Shown here: piece by piece, positions 8,482 to 15,676 of the stretch
Layout: each line of letters starts with the position of its first letter
How positions within the stretch are numbered: the first letter of the stretch is position 1
Source of the DNA: Chloroflexota bacterium
GTDB lineage: Bacteria > Chloroflexota > Anaerolineae > Anaerolineales > Villigracilaceae
NCBI GenBank assembly: GCA_016191845.1
Contig: JACPVF010000016.1
Span: 248,001-312,000, forward strand
DNA length: 64,000 bases
Direction of reading: 5' to 3'
The notes under the pieces: model-generated
Told to the model about the DNA's origin: nothing
The model's database searches: none
The model's input: the letters and a program-made list of their open reading frames with translations, nothing else
Translations under genes and position numbers: made by a program

Positions 8482-9345
8482 TTATCGAGTCTCGAATTTC
8501 TTGAAGATATATTTCAACACGGGGCGGTCGACCCAGCCAGCGGATGGATCAGCGCGTTCCTCGAAGTTTTCGTTGCCGATAAAGGCCGTGAGAGCCTTTT
8601 GTGTGGTGAGGTCGAATACGCCCGAAGGCGCAGATTTCAAATAACCCAACTCACGCAGGATAACCTGCATTCGCTGAAGATTCTTTCCCTTGAGTGACAC
8701 ACGCTCACTCTCAGGACTCTTGCCGAAGTACAGATCGTGCATTTCAAGCAATTCGCCGAGACGTGCCACGGGGTCGGGATGGTCGTCCACTCGATAATCG
8801 ATCCAACGGTCGGTGTAGCCGCCGTATCCGCCCTGAGGCTTGACCACGTAAATGGCGGCAGACTGACGCCCGCGACGGTCGCCGCCTGCACGGTCCCCCG
8901 CCAGCAGCGCTGCGTGGAGACGGGTCGCCAGGTCGCCTTTGGTGCTTAAGAATTTCTTTTCGATGGCAGGCACGACGCGGGCGTTCTTGAGGATGTTGCC
9001 CTGGATGGCGTAGCCCTTGCCCGTCACGCCGCCCGCCCAGTCGAAACAGCCCATGCCCGTGAAACTGACCGCCTTGCCTTTGGCGTCCACCAGCCCAACC
9101 TGACGCAATTCGCGCTCGGGGTCGTTATCCAGCAGGCGCATCAACACCTCGTCCGCCGACAGGCCCGACTGCATCAGCTCCAGTCCGCGCGGACCGAAGG
9201 ACGTGTTCGCAAAGGACTGGGTCGCCACAGCGCCGACCTGAGCCTGCGCCCACGGCACCACCGCGCCCACCGCGGGGAATTTCGACGCCACGGCCACGCC
9301 CCAGGCCTGTTCTTTCAAGTCACATGCTACGATGGAAAAAGTCAT
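8482..9345 (-). CDS. DUF1028 Ntn-hydrolase-like protein with C-terminal peptidoglycan-binding-like domain
   Basis: A 287-residue protein beginning MTFSIVACDLKEQAWGVAVA, the hallmark of the DUF1028 family. This family is placed among N-terminal-nucleophile hydrolases, with Thr2 the likely nucleophile after Met removal. Family blocks such as WAQAQVGAVATQSFANTSFG and the VTGKGYAIQGNIL segment are present. The last 70 residues (LQRMQVILRELGYLKSAPSG through FIGNENFEER) resemble a peptidoglycan-binding-like domain, a known DUF1028 extension. Substrate unknown. A TATAAT box at 9362-9367 and a GGAGA box precede the start. It heads the DUF1028-HAD-rlmN operon. Confidence 0.82.
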   Translation of the reverse strand: MTFSIVACDLKEQAWGVAVASKFPAVGAVVPWAQAQVGAVATQSFANTSFGPRGLELMQSGLSADEVLMRLLDNDPERELRQVGLVDAKGKAVSFTGMGCFDWAGGVTGKGYAIQGNILKNARVVPAIEKKFLSTKGDLATRLHAALLAGDRAGGDRRGRQSAAIYVVKPQGGYGGYTDRWIDYRVDDHPDPVARLGELLEMHDLYFGKSPESERVSLKGKNLQRMQVILRELGYLKSAPSGVFDLTTQKALTAFIGNENFEERADPSAGWVDRPVLKYIFKKFETR

Positions 9346-9384
9346 AAGGTCTCCGAAGGGCGATTATAACGCCTGTAATCAAAA

Positions 9385-9408
9385 AGCCCGCCGATTTCTC
9401 GACGGGCT
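9385..9408 (-). terminator. Terminator after clpP
   Basis: On the minus strand AGCCCGTCGA and a near-perfect complement form a 10-bp stem with one G-U wobble, followed by TTTTTGATT. It lies 20 bases after the clpP stop and ahead of the DUF1028 promoter. Confidence 0.85.
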
Positions 9409-9426
9409 CGACTGTCTGGCTAAACT

Positions 9427-10035
9427 TTACTTGACTTTCTCAGGCATCTCAAGCACCTGGTCCACCAAACCGTATTCCACGGCCTTTTTGGCGTCCATGT
9501 AGAAGTCACGGTCCATGTCGTGTTCGAGGACCTCGAGGGTCTGGCCCGTGTGCTTGGCCATGATGTTGGTCAGCAATTCTTTCAGGCGCAGGATCTGCTT
9601 GGCCTGGATCTCGATGTCGGTGGCCTGACCCTGAGCGCCGCCCAACGGCTGGTGCATGTGGATGGTCGCGTTGGGCAGGGCGAAGCGGCGGCCCTTCGTG
9701 CCAGCAGTCAGCAGTACGGTCCCGAAGGACGCGGTCACGCCGACGGCCACGGTGCTGATCGGGTTGGAGATCATCTGCATCGTGTCGTAGATCGCCAGGC
9801 CCGCATAGATCACACCGCCAGGCGAGTTGATGTACATCTGAATCTCGCGGTCGGGATCTTCGTGGTTAAGGAACAGCAATTGCGCCACGATCAGGTTAGC
9901 CACCTGGTCGTCGATGGGCGTGCCAAGGAAGATGATGCGTTCCTTGAGAAGGAGTGAATAGATGTCGTAGGCGCGTTCCCCGCGGCCCGACGATTCGATC
10001 ACCATGGGGATGACGTTCTTGAAATCAGGGATCAT
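9427..10035 (-). CDS. clpP: ATP-dependent Clp protease proteolytic subunit
   Basis: A 202-residue serine protease subunit that forms the ClpP tetradecamer and degrades proteins fed by Clp ATPases. INSPGG and [21 protein letters not shown] are diagnostic. The triad is Ser103 in [11 protein letters not shown], His128 in HMHQP and probably Asp172 in EHDMDRDF. The nucleophile context TASFG differs from the usual AASMG, so this may be a divergent paralogue. The start at 10035 has GGAGG 6 bases upstream. It lies directly after trigger factor, the common tig-clpP order; no clpX is adjacent. Confidence 0.95.
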   Translation of the reverse strand: MIPDFKNVIPMVIESSGRGERAYDIYSLLLKERIIFLGTPIDDQVANLIVAQLLFLNHEDPDREIQMYINSPGGVIYAGLAIYDTMQMISNPISTVAVGVTASFGTVLLTAGTKGRRFALPNATIHMHQPLGGAQGQATDIEIQAKQILRLKELLTNIMAKHTGQTLEVLEHDMDRDFYMDAKKAVEYGLVDQVLEMPEKVK

Positions 10036-10105
10036 GTGTGCCTCCAAATTTTGACCATGATAACCGCAGTCTATTGGAATTTCGTTAATTTTCTACACGT
10101 AATTT

Positions 10106-10134
10106 ATAGGGGCGACGGGATGCGTCGCCCCTAT
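10106..10134 (-). terminator. Hairpin between tig and clpP
   Basis: ATAGGGGCGACG and CGTCGCCCCTAT form a perfect 12-bp stem with a 5-base loop. There is only a weak T-rich tail on the minus strand, so it may attenuate rather than fully stop tig transcription. Confidence 0.6.
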
Positions 10135-10144
10135 CGGGATACCG

Positions 10145-11584
10145 TTATTCGGGCTTTTCTTCAGAGGATTCGCCCTCGGGCTGGGCCTCCGCTTCGGGAG
10201 TTGCTTCTGCGCTTTCGGCGGGAACCTCGAAGGGTTTGTACTCGCCCATCGCGATGGACTTGAGCATATCCAGGGCGCGGCGGGTGAGCACGCGAGTGGC
10301 GGATTCCATGGCCACAGCTTGAGCCAATTGCTGCTGGCCCTTGCGGCCGCCGCGCAATTCATTCAAGTTCATACCCTGCATCTGCAGTTCGGTCAGGGTC
10401 TGGCCGAATTCGGCATCCAGGGCGGCATTATCGACCTGAATGCCTTCCTTGCGGATGATCTCATCCAGGATGAGCGAGCGTTCCAGGCGCTTCTTGGCCA
10501 CGGGAAGGACTTCCTCTTCCGTGAACTTCTCCTGCGTGGTGTTGCGCAGCTTGAAGTAGGTGGCCAGGTCCATGCCCTGCTGGGCCAGACGCTGCTGAAG
10601 TTCATCCAGCACATGCTCGCCCTCGTGCTCGAGGGAGTGTTGGTGATACTTAATGGTGGCGACTTCCTTGATCTTCTCGATCAGTTCGACGAAGTATTTG
10701 TCGTCATACTCGGCGCGGGAGCGGTTCTCCACGTCGCGAGCCACGGCTTCTTTAAGGGCGTCGATCGTCTCACCCGCGCCAACCTGCTTCGCGAAATCAT
10801 CGTCGAGGTCGGGCAGGATCACGCCGCGCACGGTCTTGACGGTCACTTCGAAATTGACAGTCTTGCCCTGCAGAGCCTCGTCGGAATCGTCTTTGGCGTA
10901 CTTGTGTTTGACCGTCTTGCTGTCGCCCGATTTCAGACCAACCAGTTCCTTGTTGAAACCCTTGTAGGGCCATTCCTCGTCACGATCCTCTTCGCGGACG
11001 AAGGTGGCAAAGCCCGTGCGCGAAAGGCCCGCGCTCTTGTCCTCTTCGCCCTCTTTCAGCTTGGAAGCATACTTGCCATTTACATCCACCAGCACGTAGT
11101 CGCCAACCTGCACTTCGCGGTCGACGGTCTCAGTCGAGGCGTACATCTGACGCAGGTCTTCGAGAGCCTTGTCGGCCTCGGCCTGGCCGGGAGCAGTCCA
11201 CTCGTAGGGCAGGCGCACAGAATGATAGTCGCCCAGGTCCACTTCGGGGGCCAGCGGCACGCGGAAGGTGAATTTGGGCGTCTCGCCCTGGGTGTCCACG
11301 TTTTCCAACGAGCCCGCGGCGGCAGGTTCAACCTTGGCTTCTTCGAGCACCTTGGGATAGATATCGTCCATCAGCATTTCGATGGCCTGCTCGGTAATGG
11401 CTTCCTCGCCAAAGGTGCGGGCGATGATGTTGTACGGAGCCTTGCCCGGGCGGAAGCCGGGAATCTTTCCACGTTCGGCCAGTTTACGGGCGGCGCGACG
11501 CTTGAAGGTTTCCAGTTGTTCCTTGTCGACATCCACGACCAGTTTGGCCTGATGGTCATCCAGAATTTGTTTTTCGATGTTCAA
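10145..11584 (-). CDS. tig: Trigger factor (ribosome-associated chaperone and prolyl isomerase)
   Basis: A 479-residue trigger factor that binds the ribosome exit tunnel and helps nascent chains fold. The ribosome-binding signature is PGFRPGKAP near residue 40. It is followed by the central PPIase (FKBP-like) domain, which carries an unusually long acidic insert (SKLKEGEEDKSAG region), and the C-terminal helical arms, ending in an acidic Glu/Pro tail. The frame starts with TTG at 11584, with AAGGGA about 8 bases upstream; upstream codons lie in tRNA-Leu, so a longer product is excluded. The gene is followed by clpP. Confidence 0.95.
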   Translation of the reverse strand: MNIEKQILDDHQAKLVVDVDKEQLETFKRRAARKLAERGKIPGFRPGKAPYNIIARTFGEEAITEQAIEMLMDDIYPKVLEEAKVEPAAAGSLENVDTQGETPKFTFRVPLAPEVDLGDYHSVRLPYEWTAPGQAEADKALEDLRQMYASTETVDREVQVGDYVLVDVNGKYASKLKEGEEDKSAGLSRTGFATFVREEDRDEEWPYKGFNKELVGLKSGDSKTVKHKYAKDDSDEALQGKTVNFEVTVKTVRGVILPDLDDDFAKQVGAGETIDALKEAVARDVENRSRAEYDDKYFVELIEKIKEVATIKYHQHSLEHEGEHVLDELQQRLAQQGMDLATYFKLRNTTQEKFTEEEVLPVAKKRLERSLILDEIIRKEGIQVDNAALDAEFGQTLTELQMQGMNLNELRGGRKGQQQLAQAVAMESATRVLTRRALDMLKSIAMGEYKPFEVPAESAEATPEAEAQPEGESSEEKPE

Positions 11585-11626
11585 AGTTCGAGTTCCCTTC
11601 GTTTTATGTCTTGTGACAATTTTTTG

Positions 11627-11708
11627 TGGGGACGGAGGGAATCGAACCCTCACGCCTTGCGGCACATGATCCTAAGTCATGCCTGTCTGCCAATTCCAGC
11701 ACGTCCCC
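11627..11708 (-). tRNA. tRNA-Leu (anticodon UAG), integration target
   Basis: An 82-base class II tRNA. The acceptor stem GGGGACG pairs with CGTCCCC, with discriminator A as usual for leucine. The anticodon stem CATGA/TCATG encloses loop CTTAGGA with anticodon TAG. There is a long variable arm (GTGCCGCAAGGCGT) and a TTCGATT T-loop. No CCA is encoded. Its first 40 bases lie inside the 117-bp repeat that bounds the mobile element, so the gene remains complete despite the insertion. Confidence 0.95.
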
Positions 11709-11785
11709 TTGACGTCCAGTTGGCGGGCCGATTATACCGCACTCGGTTGAGAATTGCGCTTTTGCAAAGAGTGGAGAGCGCAATT
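11669..11785 (+). repeat. attL: left copy of the 117-bp direct repeat of the integrated element
   Basis: These 117 bases recur without a mismatch at 22491-22607. The repeat covers the tRNA-Leu 5' half (from the anticodon loop to the 5' end), the tRNA promoter (TATAAT on the minus strand at 11731-11736) and one arm of an upstream palindrome. The identity ends exactly in the anticodon loop on one side, a usual crossover zone for tyrosine recombinases. Chromosome lies to the left and element sequence to the right. Confidence 0.93.
11731..11736 (-). promoter_or_regulatory. -10 box of the tRNA-Leu promoter
   Basis: A perfect TATAAT on the minus strand lies 22 bases upstream of the tRNA 5' end. 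It falls inside the 117-bp repeat, so the same promoter is present again at 22553-22558. Confidence 0.7.
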
Positions 11786-11828
11786 ATTGCGGTGTGGTCA
11801 ACCTGGTCACGGGCAGAACGGACAAGCG

Positions 11829-12767
11829 ATGAAAACCGACCCCAAAAATACAGCGAATCGAGACATGATTCGGCAAAAAACCGACGGCCTGAAAGCCTGG
11901 GCGGATGCGTTTCTAAGAGACTGTAAGACCCGCGGCCTGTCTGCTTTCACTACCGAATACTACCGTTCGCAATTGGCAAACTTTATGGGCTATTGCGCGG
12001 CCCAGGACGTGAAAGACATCCCAGGAATAACCCCCGACTTGGTGCGGTCCTATCTGCTAGAACTCGAAGCCGACGGGCACAACGCAGGAGGCCGTCATGC
12101 AAAATATAGGGCGTTGCGTGCCTTCCTGAATTGGTGGGAGCGCGAAGCGGAACCCGACGGCTGGGTAAATCCTCTTGCCAAAGTAAAGCCGCCCAAAGTG
12201 GCAATAGTCCCGATTGACCCCGTACCAGTTTCGCACATAAAGGCGATGCTTGCCACTTGCGGCGAAGATTTTACGGGATACCGTGACAGGGCGATTCTCT
12301 TGTGCCTGCTTGACACAGGCGCAAGAGTGCGGGAGTTTTTAGGTCTGAATCTCGAAGACGTGGATACCATCGGCGGCGGCGTGACTGTACGCAAGGGTAA
12401 GGGCGGAAAGCCGCGGGCGGTCTTCCTGGGCAAGAAAAGCCGCAAGGCCTTGCGCGCCTATTTGAAACAGCGGGCAGACGATACCCCCGCCCTATGGGTG
12501 ACGCGGGACGGCGAAAGGCTAGCCGTCAAATCATTGCAAGGCATGTTACAGCGGCGTGCCAAATTCGCAAATGTCCCCGCCCCTTCCCCGCATGATTTTC
12601 GTAGGGCTTTTGCCCTGGGGATGCTTCGCGCGGGTACGGATGTTTTCAGCCTTCAAAGATTAATGGGACACGAATCGCTTGACGTGTTACGGCGCTACCT
12701 GGCACAGACCGACGAAGACCTAAGAAACGCTCACGAACGCGGCGGTCCAGTGGACGGGATTTTTTAA
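11829..12767 (+). CDS. Tyrosine recombinase (element integrase)
   Basis: A 312-residue phage-type integrase. The N-terminal SAM-like domain contains KTRGLSAFTTEYYRSQLANF. The catalytic domain shows the first Arg in LDTGARVREFLGL, the beta-hairpin Lys in RKGKGGKPR, HxxR in SPHDFRRAF, GHESLDVLRRY with the second His, and the Tyr nucleophile in RRY. The start at 11829 follows a GGA-containing site; the longer frame would begin inside attL. The gene lies 44 bases from attL and reads into the element, the usual place for the integrase that made the insertion. A copy of its 3' end is found 660 bases downstream. Confidence 0.92.
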   Translation: MKTDPKNTANRDMIRQKTDGLKAWADAFLRDCKTRGLSAFTTEYYRSQLANFMGYCAAQDVKDIPGITPDLVRSYLLELEADGHNAGGRHAKYRALRAFLNWWEREAEPDGWVNPLAKVKPPKVAIVPIDPVPVSHIKAMLATCGEDFTGYRDRAILLCLLDTGARVREFLGLNLEDVDTIGGGVTVRKGKGGKPRAVFLGKKSRKALRAYLKQRADDTPALWVTRDGERLAVKSLQGMLQRRAKFANVPAPSPHDFRRAFALGMLRAGTDVFSLQRLMGHESLDVLRRYLAQTDEDLRNAHERGGPVDGIF

Positions 12768-12825
12768 GTAAACCGCCCGCTATACAAACGTGGATTACGG
12801 ATTGTAACGGCGGATAGGCTCGTAA

Positions 12826-13284
12826 CTATTGAGGACAAAAACTAACCTGTGATGAGCTTGAAACGATGATTTGAAGTTTGCCGTTGTACTTTGACAAGGT
12901 GCCACTTATCAATAAACAACTGCCATCCATAAAACTCCAATCACTATCCCAAACAATCATTGTAAACCTATTGTTTGGGTAAGGCATGTCATTACAGAAA
13001 GTTGGGGACCCCTCTACGTTTGGTTGATATGTACAATGCGCACTTGGTATCTTACAGGTGATATAGTTTCCTTTGTCCAGGCGCAGCTCGCCGCAGAGCG
13101 GAATGCGCGCTTTCGTCGGCGTGCTGATTATCGTTTTCTGTGCAGGCGCAAAAGGTGTATTTGTAGCGGCTTTATTTTCTGCCCTATCAGGAGCGAAAAT
13201 GTTACTTATAAAAATAGATAATATACAAGCCCATATTAAGCACCCAATAGGCAATCTATCAACTATCTTGGTAAAGTTTTTCAT
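12826..13284 (-). CDS. Secreted or membrane-anchored protein with an OB-fold-like end; probable cargo
   Basis: A 152-residue protein with an N-terminal hydrophobic segment (PIGCLIWACILSIFISNIFA), a Thr/Pro linker and a Cys-containing C-terminal region. The final part, LISGTLSKYNGKLQIIVSSS, resembles the last strands of an OB fold found in extracytoplasmic nucleic-acid-binding proteins; this is a weak similarity. It runs opposite to its neighbours, is more AT-rich, and lies between the integrase gene and a damaged copy of the integrase 3' end. That is the pattern expected of an acquired accessory gene. Confidence 0.5.
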   Translation of the reverse strand: MKNFTKIVDRLPIGCLIWACILSIFISNIFAPDRAENKAATNTPFAPAQKTIISTPTKARIPLCGELRLDKGNYITCKIPSAHCTYQPNVEGSPTFCNDMPYPNNRFTMIVWDSDWSFMDGSCLLISGTLSKYNGKLQIIVSSSSQVSFCPQ

Positions 13285-13390
13285 GGCCTATCCTCCTATG
13301 TTTAATTTCCACTAAACAATTATCACACAAAAACGCCTTTTGTTATTAATATTTTACATTGATACAGACTCGAAAAACATATAAAAGGCG

Positions 13391-13444
13391 ATGCTCATGA
13401 ATCAGGCGGCCCTGTGGATGTGATATTTTAAGTAAACCGCCCAC
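13391..13444 (+). pseudogene. Remnant of an integrase gene 3' end
   Basis: These 54 bases match 12727-12780 (integrase C-terminus, stop and following bases) at about 43 positions. Translated, it still reads AHESGGPVDVIF then stop, against AHERGGPVDGIF in the intact gene. The bases after the stop (AAGTAAACCGCCC) are also shared. It is most easily explained as the tail of an older, related integrase gene left behind by recombination that placed 12768-13390 between the copies. Confidence 0.75.
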
Positions 13445-13451
13445 TTAGTTT

Positions 13452-13652
13452 CTGAAAATTTGTTCTAAATTGTGATATACTGTACCCATAAATTAACCAT
13501 TGCCTTGCGCCACCGTGACTTTTTGTTTTGACCCCGTAACACCGTACCGCCGCGCATTGCCCTAAATGACAACTGAATAATGTTATCTTATTTCGTTTGG
13601 ATACTAATAAGTTTACGGTGGCTTATGGATTCGCACATAGGCCGCCGTTTTT
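13452..13652 (+). ncRNA. Candidate short transcript or leader ending in a terminator hairpin
   Basis: A CTGAAA / 18 bases / TATACT promoter-like pair (13452-13457 and 13476-13481) is followed by about 130 non-coding bases. Then comes CGGTGGCTTATG (13616-13627) paired with CATAGGCCGCCG (13636-13647), a 12-bp stem with two G-U wobbles and a following TTTTTATTT. This is a promoter-to-terminator unit placed 25 bases before a small DNA-binding-like gene. It could be a small RNA controlling element replication, or an attenuator. No known RNA family was recognised. Confidence 0.4.
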
Positions 13653-13676
13653 ATTTAATCACTGAGAGGATAAAAA

Positions 13677-13907
13677 ATGACAGATAAGAAAAAACAGAAT
13701 CCACCTACTCTTGCAATGCGCTTTTCAGACGATGATAAGCGCGCCCTGTTAGACCTTGCGGCCTGCCTGGACCGTTCGCAAACTGATACGGTCCGCGTGT
13801 TGGTCCGCGTTGCCCCGCAAATCTTACCAAAATTGAAAAAGTGGGCAATGTATTATCCGAAACCAAAACCTACGGGACGACCGAAAGGGAATCAACTAGC
13901 CGCTTAA
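13677..13907 (+). CDS. Small ribbon-helix-helix-like protein
   Basis: A 76-residue basic protein. MRFSDDDKRALLDLAACLDR followed by SQTDTVRVLVRVAPQILPKL gives a short strand, helix, helix arrangement like RHH DNA-binding proteins. The tail is Lys/Pro-rich and ends GRPKGNQ, close to an AT-hook-like GRP core. It may be a copy-control or repressor protein of the element. GAGAGG lies upstream of the start. It follows the terminator hairpin at 13616-13652 and begins the rightward gene block of the element. Confidence 0.5.
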   Translation: MTDKKKQNPPTLAMRFSDDDKRALLDLAACLDRSQTDTVRVLVRVAPQILPKLKKWAMYYPKPKPTGRPKGNQLAA

Positions 13908-13971
13908 AGCGAATCGCCTGGCTGTTACCCAGGCGAAGCGCGGCGGAACGGAACAACTATTAGAGGACAAC

Positions 13972-14412
13972 ATGAATAATACCAATAAAAGAACCAGCAA
14001 GTCAAGCACGAAAATCCGCGCTAATGGGCGGGTAGTGGGAAAAGTTGTCGGCAACCAGTTTTTGAAAAACATAAAAACAGATTGGATACTCCGCAAGCCC
14101 CCTGCCATTGCCAATGATATACAGGCCTTGCATAATGCCGAACGTGCCGGCGCGGAATATTGTTGTTTTACCTGTACCGATACGGGGATAATTTACAGAG
14201 CGCCGATAGCCAAAATTTGGGACCTGGGTTTTACGTTCAATCGTGGCTTCGGAGAGCAGGTTGGACTTTCGCTCTCTCACTGGTCCCAAGACCAGGACCC
14301 GAATCACACAAACCGAACGGACCCGCCCCCCTACTCTCCCGCAGGCACTACTGAAACGCCCCCGATGCCTTATGAAAAGCAGAAGCCGACACAGACGTCT
14401 TTTTGGGGATAA
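13972..14412 (+). CDS. Hypothetical protein of the mobile element
   Basis: A 146-residue protein not recognised with confidence. The basic N-terminus (NNTNKRTSKSSTKIRANGRV) leads to GKVVGNQFLKNIKTDWILRK. The middle carries a CCFTCTDTGIIYRAPIAKIW segment, then GFTFNRGFGEQVGLSLSHW. The C-terminus is Pro/Thr-rich and probably disordered. Residues 30-105 look like a compact beta-rich domain. AGAGGA precedes the ATG. It ends 6 bases before the primase-like gene, so the two are probably translated from one mRNA and may both serve replication. Confidence 0.5.
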   Translation: MNNTNKRTSKSSTKIRANGRVVGKVVGNQFLKNIKTDWILRKPPAIANDIQALHNAERAGAEYCCFTCTDTGIIYRAPIAKIWDLGFTFNRGFGEQVGLSLSHWSQDQDPNHTNRTDPPPYSPAGTTETPPMPYEKQKPTQTSFWG

Positions 14413-14418
14413 AAGAAA

Positions 14419-15657
14419 ATGGAAACCCTACAATCTGACTTTAGAGAGATTCAAGCTGATGCAATCGGGCAACTTTTTGGCGTGGCTAAAAATCATACTC
14501 TTGTTGTAAAACTGCTCGGGCGGAAAATTAATGTTGATGCCTGTATGATTTTCAATGTCAGGCCGCACGGCTACGGATGGGCATACGATACCCCCAGGGG
14601 GGCGACCCGTTGGAAAAATGCGGACCCAAGCGGGGATAAATATGCCTGGCTGGGCGACAAACGCGACACACTTTTATACTTTCCGGACGATATTTCCCAG
14701 GCTGTCCAAATGGCAGAGGGGAATTGTTGGCTTGTCACCGAGTTTGACGTTTTAGCCTTGCGTAGCGCGGGCGTACTAAATACCGTTGGTCAAATTGGCG
14801 GGGAATCCAGCACGCCAAAACAAGACCTGATTGATTTGTTTTACTCGTTGGGCGTGACCGTTTGCCACGTCGCCCCCGACCTGGACAAAGTGGGCGCGAA
14901 GTGGGCGCAAAAAATAACCGACCTGTTAACCCCCGCAGGCATTGAAGTAATCGCCCATAAACTGCCTGCCGCATTGGGGGAGGGCGGGGACGTTGGCAAG
15001 GCATGGCAGATTCACAACGGCACGAACTTCGAGCGGTATTTGCTGAACCTGCCAAATTACAGACTCGACCCTACTAAGCAGGAATCAGAGACTAAAGAAA
15101 AAACAAAAAGCAGGGCCGACACCAACCTTAAGCAGGCGGTTTTATTCCACTTTGGAATTACTCACTTCAACAAAAAGGGCTATTCCAAAAATGTTATCTG
15201 CCCGTTTCACAATGGCGGAGCAGAGAAGCGGCCCAGCGCGGCGATTCATAAAGACAACGGCTTGCGGTGTTTTGTTTGTGGGCAAATCGGATGGAAGCGG
15301 ACCGCCGAACAGTTGGGTTTGTATGTCTTGCCCGCCGCAAGGATTCCCGACCCGACCCCCGCGCGGCCCACATTGGCATACGAAACCATAAGCGCGATGA
15401 TTGCAAACGGGTACGATGTTATGGCCTGGATTATCTCGCGGGTCTACGCTGAGGGGTGGGAGCCTGGACGGGTATTCGTCAAACAGGACTTGCTGAATTT
15501 GGGAATCAATCGTAGGCGGGTTGACCGCTTCGCAGACCAAGTGAGCGGAAAGAGCAAGGCGAAGCGAAAGACCCTGGAAAGAGCAAGGCGAAGCGAAAGA
15601 CCCTGGGGGGTGAGTTTTTCACCCTTTTTGTCCCTTTGTTTTTTATACATACTTTAG
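14419..15657 (+). CDS. Toprim/CHC2 primase-like protein, 5' part of a gene split by a tandem duplication
   Basis: The frame encodes 412 residues. A Toprim-type nucleotidyl-transfer region comes first: LVTEFDVLALRSAG near residue 105 supplies the Glu, and VAPDLDKVGAKWAQKI near residue 155 supplies DxD. A CHC2-like zinc finger follows near residue 255 (CPFHNGG, then CFVCGQIG). In DnaG the order is the reverse. From about residue 376 the frame reads through the second copy of a 29-bp tandem repeat (15547-15604) and runs into unrelated sequence. Removing one copy joins this frame to the next reading frame, giving one protein of about 743 residues. The element's replication protein is the likely role. 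Confidence 0.75.
   Translation: METLQSDFREIQADAIGQLFGVAKNHTLVVKLLGRKINVDACMIFNVRPHGYGWAYDTPRGATRWKNADPSGDKYAWLGDKRDTLLYFPDDISQAVQMAEGNCWLVTEFDVLALRSAGVLNTVGQIGGESSTPKQDLIDLFYSLGVTVCHVAPDLDKVGAKWAQKITDLLTPAGIEVIAHKLPAALGEGGDVGKAWQIHNGTNFERYLLNLPNYRLDPTKQESETKEKTKSRADTNLKQAVLFHFGITHFNKKGYSKNVICPFHNGGAEKRPSAAIHKDNGLRCFVCGQIGWKRTAEQLGLYVLPAARIPDPTPARPTLAYETISAMIANGYDVMAWIISRVYAEGWEPGRVFVKQDLLNLGINRRRVDRFADQVSGKSKAKRKTLERARRSERPWGVSFSPFLSLCFLYIL
15547..15604 (+). repeat. Perfect 29-bp tandem duplication inside the primase-like gene
   Basis: Positions 15547-15575 and 15576-15604 are identical, with unit start GGAAAGAGCAAGGCGAAGCG. Each copy encodes GKSKAKRKTL, but in different frames, because 29 is not a multiple of three. 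With one copy removed, the upstream and downstream frames fuse without a stop. Confidence 0.95.
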
Positions 15658-15676
15658 GGTTAAAAAGGGTGAAAAA
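15615..15676 (+). repeat. Long inverted repeat in the primase-like gene
   Basis: TTTTTCACCCTTTTT (15615-15629) and AAAAAGGGTGAAAAA (15662-15676) are perfect 15-bp arms around a 32-base loop. Outside them, GGGGGG (15605-15610) could extend the stem by pairing with CCCCC (15677-15681) after a four-base bulge. It lies within the reading frame, 11 bases after the 29-bp duplication. Confidence 0.85.

Noticed and set aside
10319-11926. A 535-residue plus-strand reading frame
   Set aside because: It lies antisense to trigger factor and tRNA-Leu; codon bias in the GC-rich host keeps such shadow frames open.
15547-15604. CRISPR-like repeat
   Set aside because: Only two units, directly adjacent with no spacer, inside a coding frame. 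No CRISPR array or cas gene was seen in the window.
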